This document shows positions 17,736-26,370 of a DNA stretch of 60,017 nucleotides, piece by piece. Each line of letters begins with the position of its first letter. The stretch's first letter is position 1. Source of the DNA: Alphaproteobacteria bacterium (GTDB lineage: Bacteria > Pseudomonadota > Alphaproteobacteria > Micavibrionales > Micavibrionaceae); NCBI GenBank assembly GCA_025451095.1, contig JANWLB010000001.1, forward strand, positions 1 to 60,017, given 5' to 3'. Made by a program: the position numbers and the translations under genes. Below the pieces are notes generated by a model. That model made no database searches. It was not told where the DNA came from and saw only the letters and a list, made by a program, of their open reading frames with translations.

Positions 17736-20700
17736 TTATTCCCTCAGGGAAACGAGGCTGGCGTTGCCGCCCTGCCGTGTCGTATCGGTGGAGACGACCT
17801 TTTCGGTCGCGAAACGGTGCAGGTAATGCGGGCCGCCCGCTTTCGGGCCCGTGCCGGACAATCCCTGCCCGCCGAAAGGCTGAACCCCGACCACCGCGCC
17901 GATCATGGTGCGGTTAACATAGGCATTGCCCGCACGCACGCCTTCGGTGATCCGCCGCACCGTCGTGCTGATCCGGCTGTGGACACCCAGCGTCAGGCCA
18001 TAGCCGGTGCTGTTGATGTCGGCGATCACATCATCAAGATTTTCACTTTTGAAACGGATGACGTGCAGGACAGGGCCGAACACTTCGCGGCTCAGTTGCC
18101 GGATGCTGTTAATTTCATATGCCGCAGGCGCGAAGAAGGAACCGCGGGCGGCCAGATTCTCGTCCACATTCATCGCCGCGATAAAACGGCCGTTCTTGTC
18201 GAGCCATTCAATGTGCTTCTCCAGCTCTTCCCGCGCGCTGCCGTCAATCACCGGACCAATATCGCTGGACAGCAGCGCGGGGTCGCCCACCTTCCGCTCC
18301 GCCATCGCGCCGCGCAGCATCAGAACCATTTTATCGGCAATTTCCTCCTGCAGGTAAAGCACTCGCAGGGCGGAGCAACGCTGCCCCGCCGACGTAAAGG
18401 CGCTGACAATCACATCGTCGATCACCTGTTCGGGCAGCGCCGACGAATCGACGATCATTGCAGTCTGGCCTCCGGTCTCGGCGATCAGAGGCGCGATCGG
18501 TCCGTTGCGGGCAGCCAGCGCGCGGTTGATTTGCCAGCCCACGTCCGTCGAGCCTGTGAAGGCCACCCCCGCTGTATCGGGATGCGCGACCATCACGCCG
18601 CCCAGAGCCCCGCCGGCAGGCAAAAGCTGGACCGTCTCGCCTGGAACGCCGGCCTCGTGCATCAGCTCCACCGCGCGCATAGCAATGAGAGGCGTAAGAC
18701 TGGCGGGCTTGGCGATCACGGCATTACCGGCCATCAGCGCAGCCGCCACCTGACCCGTGAAAATCGCCAACGGAAAATTCCAGGGCGAAACACAGACGAA
18801 CACGCCGCGGCCATTCAGGATAAGGGCGTTCTTCTCGCCCGTCGGACCCGGCAGCAGACGGCCTTCGGGCGCGAAGTCGGCGCGGCCTGTCATGGCGTAA
18901 TAGCGGCAGAAATCCACCGCCTCGCGCACCTCGGCCAGCGCATCATCTATTGTTTTTCCGCCCTCGCGCACGCACAGAGCCATCAGTTCGGCGCGGTGCT
19001 CTTCCATCAGATCCGCCGCCCTTTCCAGCGTCGCGGCGCGCTTGTCCGCCGGCGTGGCGCTCCAGACTGCAAAGCCGTCGCGGGCCGCCGTGAAGGCTTT
19101 TTCAACGGTTTCCTTGTCAGCGTTCCAGACCTGTCCGATTTTTTCTTTGTTGTCTGCGGGAGAGGTCATTGTTCTGGGCGTGCCGGTTTTTATTTTCTTC
19201 CCGGCAACCAGCGGCAGGGCGTCATATTGCTTTTCACCCGCCTTCCTGATGGCGGCCAGAAGCGAATTCACGATCGCCGGCTCAGTCAGATCAACGCCTT
19301 CGGAGTTTTTGCGGCCTGGCGCATAGATGTTCTGCGGCAACGCGATTTTCGGGTGGCGGCGGGATTTGAAAGTGCGCGCATCCTCCACCGGATCGGCGAC
19401 GATGTCTTCCACGCGTGCGGCCGGATCAATCATCTTGTTCAGGAAAGAGCTATTTGCGCCGTTTTCCAGCAAGCGGCGCACAAGATAGGGCAGAAGATCC
19501 TCGTGCGAGCCGCAGGGAGCGTAAATGCCGGTCGGCGCCAGATTTTCCTCGAGCACCGTATCGTGAAGCGTCTCCGCCATGGCATGCAGGCACTGGAACT
19601 CGAAGCCATTGCGGTTGTTTCCGGCCAGCTCGATGACGGCAGCGATTGTGTGCGCGTTGTGGGTGGCGAGCATCGGATAAACAATGTCGCGCCGATCCAG
19701 CAGTTTTGCAGCACAGGAAAGATAGGACAGGTCGGTATTCACCTTGCGCGTAAACAGCGGGTATTCAGGCAAACCCAGAATCTGCGCGCGCTTGATTTCC
19801 GCATCCCAGTAAGCACCCTTGACGAGGCGTATCTGCAGGCGCCGTGCGCGGTCTTTTGCCAGATCAGCCAGATGGTCGATCAGCGGTCGCGTCCTTTTCT
19901 GATAGGCCTGCACGGCCAGGCCGAATCCTTCCCAGCCGCCGAGACTTTTGTGACCGAATACGCCTTCAATGATTTTTAAGGAGATATTAAGCCGGTCCAC
20001 CTCTTCGGCGTCGACGGTCAGCGCGATGTTATTGTTAGCGGCTATCTGCGCCAGCTCCAGAAGCTGCGCCGTCAGCGCCGGAATGCACTCCTCCGCGTGA
20101 CGGAACTCGTAACGCGGATAAAGGGCGGAGAGCTTGATCGAAATGCCGGGGCTGGGAACATCCGGCATGTCCTTTGCCGCCGCGCCGATTGCCTGCGCGG
20201 CATCGACATAGGCCTTGAAGTAACGCTGTGCGTCTTGCCTCGTGCGCGCGCCCTCGCCCAGCATGTCATAGGACATGCGGTAGCCTTTTTTCTCGTACGG
20301 GCGGGCATTTTTGATGGCTTCCTCGATGGTGCGGCCGATAACGAAGCGCCGCGCCATCAGGCGCATGGCCTCGACCATCGCCTTGCGGATCACGGGCTCG
20401 CCCAGTTTTGCTATCGCGCTGTCCAGCGTCTTGCGGGTCAGGGAAAGGCCGATCCCCGCTGCCTTGAGAAGAATATCCTGTGATTTATTCTGCTTACCGA
20501 ACCATTCGACAACCGTGATCTTGTCACGGATCAGCGCATCAGCCGTACGCGCATCGGGAATGCGAAGAAGCGCCTCGGCCAGGGTCATGAGAGCCAGCCC
20601 CTCCTCGGTATCGAGGCCATATTGGCTTAAAAAAGATTCAAGCTCGCCCGGCTTTCTTTTGGCGCTGCGAACGCGGTTGACGAGCTCGCGCGCCTGCGTC

Positions 20701-20831
20701 TGCACACGGGCCGCCCGTGTCTTGTCCCAGGGTAACTCCGCCGCCAGCGCATCCACGCAGGCCGCCTCGTCCGCATATAAAAAAGAGGATAAGTTTTGCA
20801 GCATTCGCCCTGTCCTGTTCATTCCCTGCAT
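17736..20831 (-). CDS. putA: Bifunctional proline dehydrogenase / delta-1-pyrroline-5-carboxylate dehydrogenase PutA
   Basis: A 1031-residue PutA that oxidises proline to glutamate in two steps. The alpha-domain and FAD-binding PRODH barrel span about 80-470 (SIKLSALYPRYEF, LTVDAEEVDRL, RLVKGAYWDAEIKRAQ, YAPCGSHEDLLPYLVRRL). The ALDH part spans about 540-1010, with SPWNFPLAIFTGQVAAALMA, AFTGSTDVGWQI and the catalytic Cys in SAGQRCSALRVLYLQ. It lacks the N-terminal ribbon-helix-helix DNA-binding domain of E. coli PutA, so it cannot be its own repressor, and it lacks the long C-terminal extension. Starts at residues 1, 4 and 10 are all possible. It is divergent from xseA with only 37 bp between them. 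Confidence 0.97.
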   Translation of the reverse strand: MQGMNRTGRMLQNLSSFLYADEAACVDALAAELPWDKTRAARVQTQARELVNRVRSAKRKPGELESFLSQYGLDTEEGLALMTLAEALLRIPDARTADALIRDKITVVEWFGKQNKSQDILLKAAGIGLSLTRKTLDSAIAKLGEPVIRKAMVEAMRLMARRFVIGRTIEEAIKNARPYEKKGYRMSYDMLGEGARTRQDAQRYFKAYVDAAQAIGAAAKDMPDVPSPGISIKLSALYPRYEFRHAEECIPALTAQLLELAQIAANNNIALTVDAEEVDRLNISLKIIEGVFGHKSLGGWEGFGLAVQAYQKRTRPLIDHLADLAKDRARRLQIRLVKGAYWDAEIKRAQILGLPEYPLFTRKVNTDLSYLSCAAKLLDRRDIVYPMLATHNAHTIAAVIELAGNNRNGFEFQCLHAMAETLHDTVLEENLAPTGIYAPCGSHEDLLPYLVRRLLENGANSSFLNKMIDPAARVEDIVADPVEDARTFKSRRHPKIALPQNIYAPGRKNSEGVDLTEPAIVNSLLAAIRKAGEKQYDALPLVAGKKIKTGTPRTMTSPADNKEKIGQVWNADKETVEKAFTAARDGFAVWSATPADKRAATLERAADLMEEHRAELMALCVREGGKTIDDALAEVREAVDFCRYYAMTGRADFAPEGRLLPGPTGEKNALILNGRGVFVCVSPWNFPLAIFTGQVAAALMAGNAVIAKPASLTPLIAMRAVELMHEAGVPGETVQLLPAGGALGGVMVAHPDTAGVAFTGSTDVGWQINRALAARNGPIAPLIAETGGQTAMIVDSSALPEQVIDDVIVSAFTSAGQRCSALRVLYLQEEIADKMVLMLRGAMAERKVGDPALLSSDIGPVIDGSAREELEKHIEWLDKNGRFIAAMNVDENLAARGSFFAPAAYEINSIRQLSREVFGPVLHVIRFKSENLDDVIADINSTGYGLTLGVHSRISTTVRRITEGVRAGNAYVNRTMIGAVVGVQPFGGQGLSGTGPKAGGPHYLHRFATEKVVSTDTTRQGGNASLVSLRE

Positions 20832-20858
20832 TGCGTTTTAAAGCCGGGCCTATATTAT
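20831..20858 (+). promoter_or_regulatory. Candidate promoter placing xseA on a leaderless mRNA
   Basis: TTGCGT (20831-20836), a 16-nt spacer and TATTAT (20853-20858) lie directly before the xseA ATG at 20869. The predicted transcription start (about 20864-20868) leaves a leader of 0-5 nt, and no Shine-Dalgarno sequence precedes the ATG. The -35 box overlaps the putA start codon on the other strand. Confidence 0.35.
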
Positions 20859-20868
20859 CCCAATAATC

Positions 20869-22236
20869 ATGGCAGCAGAAACACTTTCAGAGTCCGCCCC
20901 GGCCGGCAATGTACCGGAACTGACCGTTTCCGAACTGGCATTCTCTCTCAAGCGCACGCTGGAGGAAACTTACGGCCGCATACGTGTCCGTGGTGAGCTG
21001 AGCCGTATTAAAATCCACACTTCCGGTCATATGTATTCTGATATCAAGGACGCGGAAGCGGTCCTGAACCTGGTCTGCTGGAAAGGCACCCTGGCCCGAC
21101 TTTCGGTAAAACCGGAAGAAGGGCTGGAAGTCATCTGTACGGGCCGCATTTCCAGCTATCCCGCCCGTTCCAACTATCAACTGATCGTTGATTCGATGGA
21201 GCTGGCCGGTGCAGGCGCTTTGTTGAAAATTCTCGAAGAGCGCCGCAAGAAACTTGCTGCTGAAGGCCTGTTCGCCGCCGAGCGCAAGAAAAAACTGCCT
21301 TTCCTGCCGGAGGTCATCGGTGTCATCACTTCGCCGACCGGCGCCGTCATTCGCGATATCCTGCACCGCCTGAGCGACCGCTTTCCCCGGCGGGTTCTGC
21401 TTTGGCCCGTACTTGTTCAGGGACCGGGCGCCGCCGAGCAGATTGCCGCCGCCATCAGGGGCTTCGACGCTCTTAAATCGAGCGGTACGATACCTCGCCC
21501 TGACCTGCTCATCGTCGCGCGCGGCGGTGGATCGCTGGAAGACCTTATGCCTTTCAACGAGGAGACCGTCGTACGCGCGGCAGCGGATTGCGCCATCCCG
21601 CTGATCTCTGCCATCGGCCATGAAACCGACACGACATTGATCGACCATGCCGCTGACCTGCGCGCGCCCACGCCGACAGCGGCGGCAGAAATGGCCGTGC
21701 CGCGGCGCGCCGATCTCATTACAACGCTGAATGAGAACATACATCGGCTGACGGTCGGGCTGGACGGTCAGCTGTTGCGAAACGGACACCGGCTGGATGC
21801 CCTGGCCGCGCGGCTGGGTGACCCGTTGCGCTTGATGGAAATCAAGACCCAGGCACTCGATCATGCGGCGCACAAGGGCGAGGCCGCTTTCGAGCGGGGG
21901 CTGGCCCGGCGGGAGCGGTCAATCATCGAGGCCGCCGCCCGTCTCCGCCATCCGCAGGCGGTTTTGCAGGACAAGGACAAGGATTTGGGCTTTGTCGTCA
22001 ATAATCTGCAACGCGCCGGCCTAAGGCTCTGGCAGGAAAGACAAAAGGAGCTGGAGGCGCTGGTACGGGTTATGGAGAATTTGTCTTTCAGGCGCATTCT
22101 CGACCGCGGTTTCGCCGTGATCCGCGACGCGCAGGGCAAGGCCCTGACCCGGTTGGAGCAGACGCAGACGGGCCAGGCCGTACAGGTCGAGTTCGGCGAC
22201 GGGATCACGGACGCCACGCTTGGCGGCCGCCGATAA
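20869..22236 (+). CDS. xseA: Exodeoxyribonuclease VII large subunit
   Basis: A 455-residue XseA. The N-terminal OB fold (about 20-115) reads TVSELAFSLKRTLEETYGRIRVRGELS. The catalytic domain has IGVITSPTGAVIRDILHRLSDR, VLVQGPGAAEQIA, IVARGGGSLEDLMPFNEE and SAIGHETDTTLIDHAADLRAPTPTAAAE. A long helical region and a C-terminal domain (ILDRGFAVIRDAQGKALTR) follow. With XseB it degrades single-stranded DNA from both ends; xseB is not adjacent here. Followed by a terminator that overlaps the stop codon. Translation may be leaderless. Confidence 0.97.
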   Translation: MAAETLSESAPAGNVPELTVSELAFSLKRTLEETYGRIRVRGELSRIKIHTSGHMYSDIKDAEAVLNLVCWKGTLARLSVKPEEGLEVICTGRISSYPARSNYQLIVDSMELAGAGALLKILEERRKKLAAEGLFAAERKKKLPFLPEVIGVITSPTGAVIRDILHRLSDRFPRRVLLWPVLVQGPGAAEQIAAAIRGFDALKSSGTIPRPDLLIVARGGGSLEDLMPFNEETVVRAAADCAIPLISAIGHETDTTLIDHAADLRAPTPTAAAEMAVPRRADLITTLNENIHRLTVGLDGQLLRNGHRLDALAARLGDPLRLMEIKTQALDHAAHKGEAAFERGLARRERSIIEAAARLRHPQAVLQDKDKDLGFVVNNLQRAGLRLWQERQKELEALVRVMENLSFRRILDRGFAVIRDAQGKALTRLEQTQTGQAVQVEFGDGITDATLGGRR

Positions 22237-22255
22237 CAGGCCGCGCTTTTTTTTT
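22223..22255 (+). terminator. Rho-independent terminator after xseA
   Basis: The stem GCGGCC (22223-22228) pairs with GGCCGC (22239-22244) and is followed by GC and nine T residues. The 5' arm lies inside the last xseA codons and the loop carries the TAA stop. Confidence 0.75.
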
Positions 22256-22323
22256 AAAATACCGCTATAATCATAGGGGTATGGAGAAGCGGCGCCCGCC
22301 GCTAAGAAAGATCGGATTTTTTC

Positions 22324-22833
22324 ATGGCTATGAGCGTCACCGTCAATGAGCTCTTTGACAAGCTGGGCATCGGACGCGTGCCCGGTCCCTATGAGACCTG
22401 CCCATGGTCCGTCTACAAGCCCGAGACAGGCACGACCTGCAGTGCCGAAGTGCGCATGGGCCCGGACAATGATGAGGTCGAGGGCGAAATCCAGATGGTC
22501 TATGACATGCCGCCCGAAGGCAAGGGACCGATGGATCAGGTCTGCTACCTGCGCGCCAATGCCCGCGCGGGTCAGTGGGCCGTCAACATCCTGCGCATAC
22601 GGGGCGAGCCTTACGGCAAAGACATCCATAACTGGGAAGAAAAATCCTGCGTCTTCTTTGCGCTGGTGGTGCAGGCCCTGCAGCGTGACGAGCTTCCCGA
22701 TATCGACGATCTTCTGGGCGAGGCCTTCCACGGGCGCGAGCGCCTGGCGGACCAGCGCGGTGGCGGTGGCGGAAAATCACCCAAAATCAGGCCGGCACAG
22801 CTTCTGGACATGAAAAAAGGCCGAGGTTTTTAA
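22324..22833 (+). CDS. Conserved-looking hypothetical protein, 169 residues
   Basis: I do not recognise the family. The first 125 residues look like a compact mixed alpha/beta domain with three cysteines (ETCPWSVYKP, TGTTCSAEVRMG, DQVCYLRANA, with a fourth at KSCVFFALV). The tail is glycine-rich (ADQRGGGGGKSPKIRP) and basic. There is no signal peptide or membrane helix. A perfect TATAAT at 22266-22271 lies upstream but lacks a clear -35. The cNMP-binding gene starts 14 bp downstream, so the two are probably one operon and perhaps one function. Confidence 0.75.
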   Translation: MAMSVTVNELFDKLGIGRVPGPYETCPWSVYKPETGTTCSAEVRMGPDNDEVEGEIQMVYDMPPEGKGPMDQVCYLRANARAGQWAVNILRIRGEPYGKDIHNWEEKSCVFFALVVQALQRDELPDIDDLLGEAFHGRERLADQRGGGGGKSPKIRPAQLLDMKKGRGF

Positions 22834-22847
22834 AAGCGGAGAATCGC

Positions 22848-23432
22848 ATGAGTAAAAAAGAAGACGGCAATAAAAACGAAGACGCGAAAAAGACGGAAAA
22901 GCTGGACAAGGACATACCCTATGGCGGGCCGCCCGCGCAGATGATTTGTAACTCGGGGCAGGTGATCGTCCATCAGGGCACGCCGGCGCATCAGGCCTTT
23001 TACATCGAGACCGGACGGGTCGAGGTGTCCCTCAAGGAAGGCGATACCGTCGTCAAAATCGCCGAATTGGGGCCGGGCGAAATTTTCGGGGAGATCGGTG
23101 TGATCGCGGAAGAAGAACGCATGGCCTCCGTCACTGCGATAGAAAAAAGCACGCTGCGGATCATTCCCGGCAAGGAGCTGGCGGAAAAAATAAAGTCGGT
23201 GGACGATAAATTTATAAAATCTCTGATCGATACGCTGGTCCGCCGCCTGCGCCATTCAAACAGCGGGCAGATGCGACATTATAAAAACATGGCGCTCTTC
23301 CAGGATCGCATGGCCGGGCTGGCCCATGCGGCGGCCAACGGTGTCGACCAGTCGCGCCGCGAAGAATTCAGCGCGGAAGTGAGTCCGCTGCTGGAACAGA
23401 TCGAAACCGTCATGAAACGGTACAGAAAATAG
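22848..23432 (+). CDS. Cyclic-nucleotide-binding (Crp-type) domain protein without HTH
   Basis: A 194-residue protein. A very charged N-terminus (KKEDGNKNEDAKKTEKLDKD) precedes a single cNMP-binding barrel, about 35-130: VIVHQGTPAHQAFYIETGRVEVSLKEGD and ELGPGEIFGEIGVI, then EERMASVTAIEKSTLRIIPG. The phosphate-binding Glu and Arg are kept although the usual RSA is RMA. The helical C-terminus (about 130-194) has no winged-helix DNA-binding domain, so it is not a Crp-like transcription factor. It probably senses a cyclic nucleotide and acts through a partner, the adjacent 169-residue protein being the obvious candidate. GGAG precedes the ATG. Confidence 0.88.
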   Translation: MSKKEDGNKNEDAKKTEKLDKDIPYGGPPAQMICNSGQVIVHQGTPAHQAFYIETGRVEVSLKEGDTVVKIAELGPGEIFGEIGVIAEEERMASVTAIEKSTLRIIPGKELAEKIKSVDDKFIKSLIDTLVRRLRHSNSGQMRHYKNMALFQDRMAGLAHAAANGVDQSRREEFSAEVSPLLEQIETVMKRYRK

Positions 23433-23439
23433 TCTTTTT

Positions 23440-24963
23440 TCAGGTTTTTTTCCAGCGCAGGCGCGGCTCTCGCGCGGCGGTAACTTCATCCAGACGCTGG
23501 CGCGGCGTGTCTTTCGGGAAGCTATGAAATTTCTGGACATCGCCGGCGCGAACGTCGGCGGCAATCTGCTTCATGACAGAGATGAAACGATCAATCGAAT
23601 CCTTGCTTTCCGTCTCGGTCGGCTCAATCAGCATCGCGCCAGGAACCACGAGAGGGAAATAAACGGTCATCGGATGGATGCCGTACTCGCATAGCGTCTT
23701 GGCGACATCCAGCGTCGTGACACCGGCCTCTTTCTGGATCTTGTCGGTAAGCAGGCATTCATGCATGCAGGGTCCGGCGAACGGCACGTGATAGTCGTTC
23801 TTAAGCTGCGCGAGGATGTAGTTGGCGGAAAGGACGGCATCCTCTGCCACCTGTTTTAGGCCGTCGGCACCGTGCGAAAGGATATAGGCCAGCGCCCGCA
23901 CGTGCATGCCGAACTGGCCGTGGAAGCCTTTCAGGCGGCCCAGCGTTTCCGGACGGCTGTCTTCGTAGGCCAGACGGTAAGCGTTGCCCTGCTTTTCCAC
24001 CACAGGCACCGGCATGTAGGGCGCCAGCTCCTCGGTCACGCAGATCGGGCCGCTGCCCGGCCCGCCACCGCCGTGGGGGGTCGAGAATGTCTTGTGGAGG
24101 TTGATATGCATGACATCGACACCCAGATCGCCCGGCCGCGCCTTGCCGACCAGAGCATTGAAATTGGCGCCGTCGCCGTAAAAATAGCCGCCGGCCTTGT
24201 GCAGCAGATCGGAAATCTCGAGAATGTCGGTCTCAAACAAGCCGCACGTGTTCGGGTTGGTCACCATCATGCCGGCGATACCGGCGCCATCGCCCAGCGC
24301 CACCTTAAAATCCTTCACGGTCATGCGGCCCGTTTCCTTGGTGGAGATGACACGCAGCGTATAGCCGCACATGGCCGCTGTTGCCGGGTTGGTGCCGTGC
24401 GCAGAATCAGGCACCAGCATGATCTTGCGGTGCCCCTGCCCTTTGGCCTCAAGCGCGCGGCGGATTGTCATGATCCCCGCCAGTTCGCCGTGCGCGCCGG
24501 CGGCGGGCGCCAGACAAACACCGGGCAGGCCCGAGAGCTCGCCCAGGATCGTCTGCAGCTCATGCATGAGGCCCAGCGCGCCCTGCACGGTTGACTCAGG
24601 CTGCAGCGGGTGAATGGCGGCAAAACCGGGCAGCCGCGCCACTTTTTCATTCAGGCGCGGGTTGTGCTTCATGGTACAGCTTCCGAGCGGGAAAAATCCA
24701 TGATCTATGGAGTAATTCCATGTCGAGAGCCGCACAAAATGCCTCACCACCTGCGGCTCGCTTACCTGCGGCAGCCCAATATCGCCGCGCGCGGGCTGGC
24801 CGGTGCGGAATTTCAGGCCGCGCGGCTTTTCAAAATCGATGCCGGGATGGTCGGAGCGTTCTTTCTCCCACAACAGGTTTTCTTCATACATCAGTCCGCC
24901 CGGCACATCGGGCAGCGCCGCTTCGGGAACATTCGTTTCTTTCATCAGCGCCTTTGCGTTCAT
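23440..24963 (-). CDS. gcvPB: Glycine dehydrogenase (decarboxylating) subunit 2 (P-protein beta)
   Basis: A 507-residue PLP subunit of the split glycine cleavage P-protein. The PLP lysine is Lys291 in HINLHKTFSTPHGGGGPG. Other motifs are FFPLGSCTMKHNPRLNE, APAAGAHGELAGIM, SAHGTNPATAAMCGY and MVTNPNTCGLFE. It decarboxylates glycine and transfers aminomethyl to lipoyl-GcvH. The ATG overlaps the gcvPA stop (ATGA). The gcvT and gcvH genes, needed for the full complex, are not in this window. Confidence 0.96.
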   Translation of the reverse strand: MNAKALMKETNVPEAALPDVPGGLMYEENLLWEKERSDHPGIDFEKPRGLKFRTGQPARGDIGLPQVSEPQVVRHFVRLSTWNYSIDHGFFPLGSCTMKHNPRLNEKVARLPGFAAIHPLQPESTVQGALGLMHELQTILGELSGLPGVCLAPAAGAHGELAGIMTIRRALEAKGQGHRKIMLVPDSAHGTNPATAAMCGYTLRVISTKETGRMTVKDFKVALGDGAGIAGMMVTNPNTCGLFETDILEISDLLHKAGGYFYGDGANFNALVGKARPGDLGVDVMHINLHKTFSTPHGGGGPGSGPICVTEELAPYMPVPVVEKQGNAYRLAYEDSRPETLGRLKGFHGQFGMHVRALAYILSHGADGLKQVAEDAVLSANYILAQLKNDYHVPFAGPCMHECLLTDKIQKEAGVTTLDVAKTLCEYGIHPMTVYFPLVVPGAMLIEPTETESKDSIDRFISVMKQIAADVRAGDVQKFHSFPKDTPRQRLDEVTAAREPRLRWKKT

Positions 24964-26240
24964 GACAGAGCCTCCGCCAGCGCGCGACAGAATGCGGTTA
25001 TATCCTCGTCCGTCGTCATCTCCGTGGCAGCGACGAGCAGGCGGTTGCCGTCCAGAGCCAGACCGGCGATGATTCCCCTTTTCGCCAGCGCCTCGACAAT
25101 TTCTGCCGCCGGAGGCGGCAGCTCAACCACGAACTCGTTGAAGAAAGCCTCACTGATCACGCGCACGCCTTTGACTTTCGCCAGAGCGTCGGCAAGGCGG
25201 CAGGCGGCTTCGTGATTCAGGATGGCAAGTTTTTTAAATCCGTCTTCGCCCAGAAGCGCCATGTGCACGGTAAAAGCCAGGGCGCACAGACCCTGGTTGG
25301 TACATATGTTCGATGTCGCCTTTTCGCGGCGGATATGCTGCTCCCGCGTGCTCAGGGTCAGAACGAACCCGCGCCGCCCCGTGGCATCCGCCGTCATGCC
25401 GCACAGGCGGCCCGGCATCTGCCGCACATATTTTTCCCGGGTCGCAAAGAAGCCCAGATGCGGCCCCCCGAAAGACATGGGCAGGCCGACCGAGCGCGCC
25501 TCGCCGCAGACGATATCGGCAGCAGACGGCGCGGGCAGCAGGCCGAGAGAAACGATTTCATTGATCACAACGACCAGCAGCGCACCGGCTTCATCGCACT
25601 TTTTTCGTAAATCGTCATAGGCCTGCGGACGGCCGTGGAAGTCGGGCGACTGCACGATGACGCAGGCCGTTTCATTATCCGGTGCGCCTTCGGACAGCGC
25701 GGCACCCTCAAAATTTCCAATATAACTTTGCAGGACGGCGCGGTAATCAGGATGCAGCGCATTGCCCAGTACGATCTTGCCGCGCTTGGTCAGGCGCATG
25801 GCCATCAGCGCGGCTTCGGCGCAGGCCGTTGCGCCGTCATAGAGCGAGGCGTTGGCGATTTCCTGCCCTGTGAGAAGAGCGATAAAAGTCTGGAATTCAA
25901 AAATGGCGGCCAGCGTTCCCTGCGCGATTTCCGGCTGATACGGCGTATAGGCGGTCAGGAACTCCGACCGCTGGATGATATAGTCGACCGAAGCCGGAAT
26001 GTGGTGATAATAACAGCCAGCGCCCAGAAAAAACGGCCCGGCGGACGCGGCATGATTTTGATTGGCCCGCGTGGCCAGCGCGCGCTCAACCGCCATTTCC
26101 CCCTGATGCAAAGGAATGTCCGCCAGTCCCTTGATGAAGGAGGACGCAGGCACCCCGGCATAAAGATCGTCCACGGTGCGGGCACCTGTTGCCTTCAGCA
26201 TGGCGGCGCGGCTGTCCTTGGTCAGGGGTAGATAGCGCAT
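24960..26240 (-). CDS. gcvPA: Glycine dehydrogenase (decarboxylating) subunit 1 (P-protein alpha)
   Basis: A 426-residue subunit lacking the PLP lysine, as expected for subunit 1 of the split P-protein. Motifs include MRYLPLTKDSRAAML, FLGAGCYYHHIPASVDYI, FLTAYTPYQPEIAQGTLAAIFEFQ, NASLYDGATACAEAALMA and GGPHLGFFATREKYVRQMPGR. AAGGAG lies before the ATG. It forms a heterodimer with gcvPB, with which it overlaps by 4 bp. I looked for a glycine riboswitch in the 130-bp leader and saw none. Confidence 0.96.
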   Translation of the reverse strand: MRYLPLTKDSRAAMLKATGARTVDDLYAGVPASSFIKGLADIPLHQGEMAVERALATRANQNHAASAGPFFLGAGCYYHHIPASVDYIIQRSEFLTAYTPYQPEIAQGTLAAIFEFQTFIALLTGQEIANASLYDGATACAEAALMAMRLTKRGKIVLGNALHPDYRAVLQSYIGNFEGAALSEGAPDNETACVIVQSPDFHGRPQAYDDLRKKCDEAGALLVVVINEIVSLGLLPAPSAADIVCGEARSVGLPMSFGGPHLGFFATREKYVRQMPGRLCGMTADATGRRGFVLTLSTREQHIRREKATSNICTNQGLCALAFTVHMALLGEDGFKKLAILNHEAACRLADALAKVKGVRVISEAFFNEFVVELPPPAAEIVEALAKRGIIAGLALDGNRLLVAATEMTTDEDITAFCRALAEALS

Positions 26241-26269
26241 GATGCTCCTTGGGTGTTTTTATGAACCCG

Positions 26270-26298
26270 ATCCTAGATAACGGGCGCGCGGACTTCAA
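26270..26298 (-). promoter_or_regulatory. Candidate promoter for gcvPA-gcvPB
   Basis: On the minus strand TTGAAG, a 17-nt spacer and TAGGAT, about 30 bp upstream of the gcvPA ATG. The spacer is the 5' arm of a plus-strand terminator-like hairpin. Confidence 0.45.
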
Positions 26299-26315
26299 GG
26301 GCGCCCGGTTTTTTT
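26281..26315 (+). terminator. Plus-strand terminator-like hairpin inside the gcvPA promoter region
   Basis: CGGGCGC (26281-26287) pairs with GCGCCCG (26301-26307) and is followed by GTTTTTTT. In the plus direction this is a good intrinsic terminator, yet both flanking genes run on the minus strand. It may stop antisense transcription, or be chance. Confidence 0.45.
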
Positions 26316-26370
26316 AACGGCTTTTTTAACGCTTTTAAGCAGGGATCCGGCGGCTCCGGCCGTCTTATGT

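Noticed and set aside
17817-19979. 720-codon open frame antisense to putA
   Set aside because: It lies fully opposite a clear PutA and is an artefact of GC-rich codon bias; the translation is rich in His, Arg and Gln and has no family signature.
26241-26370. Glycine riboswitch upstream of gcvPA
   Set aside because: The leader is too short and lacks the conserved glycine aptamer sequences; only a promoter and a simple hairpin are seen.
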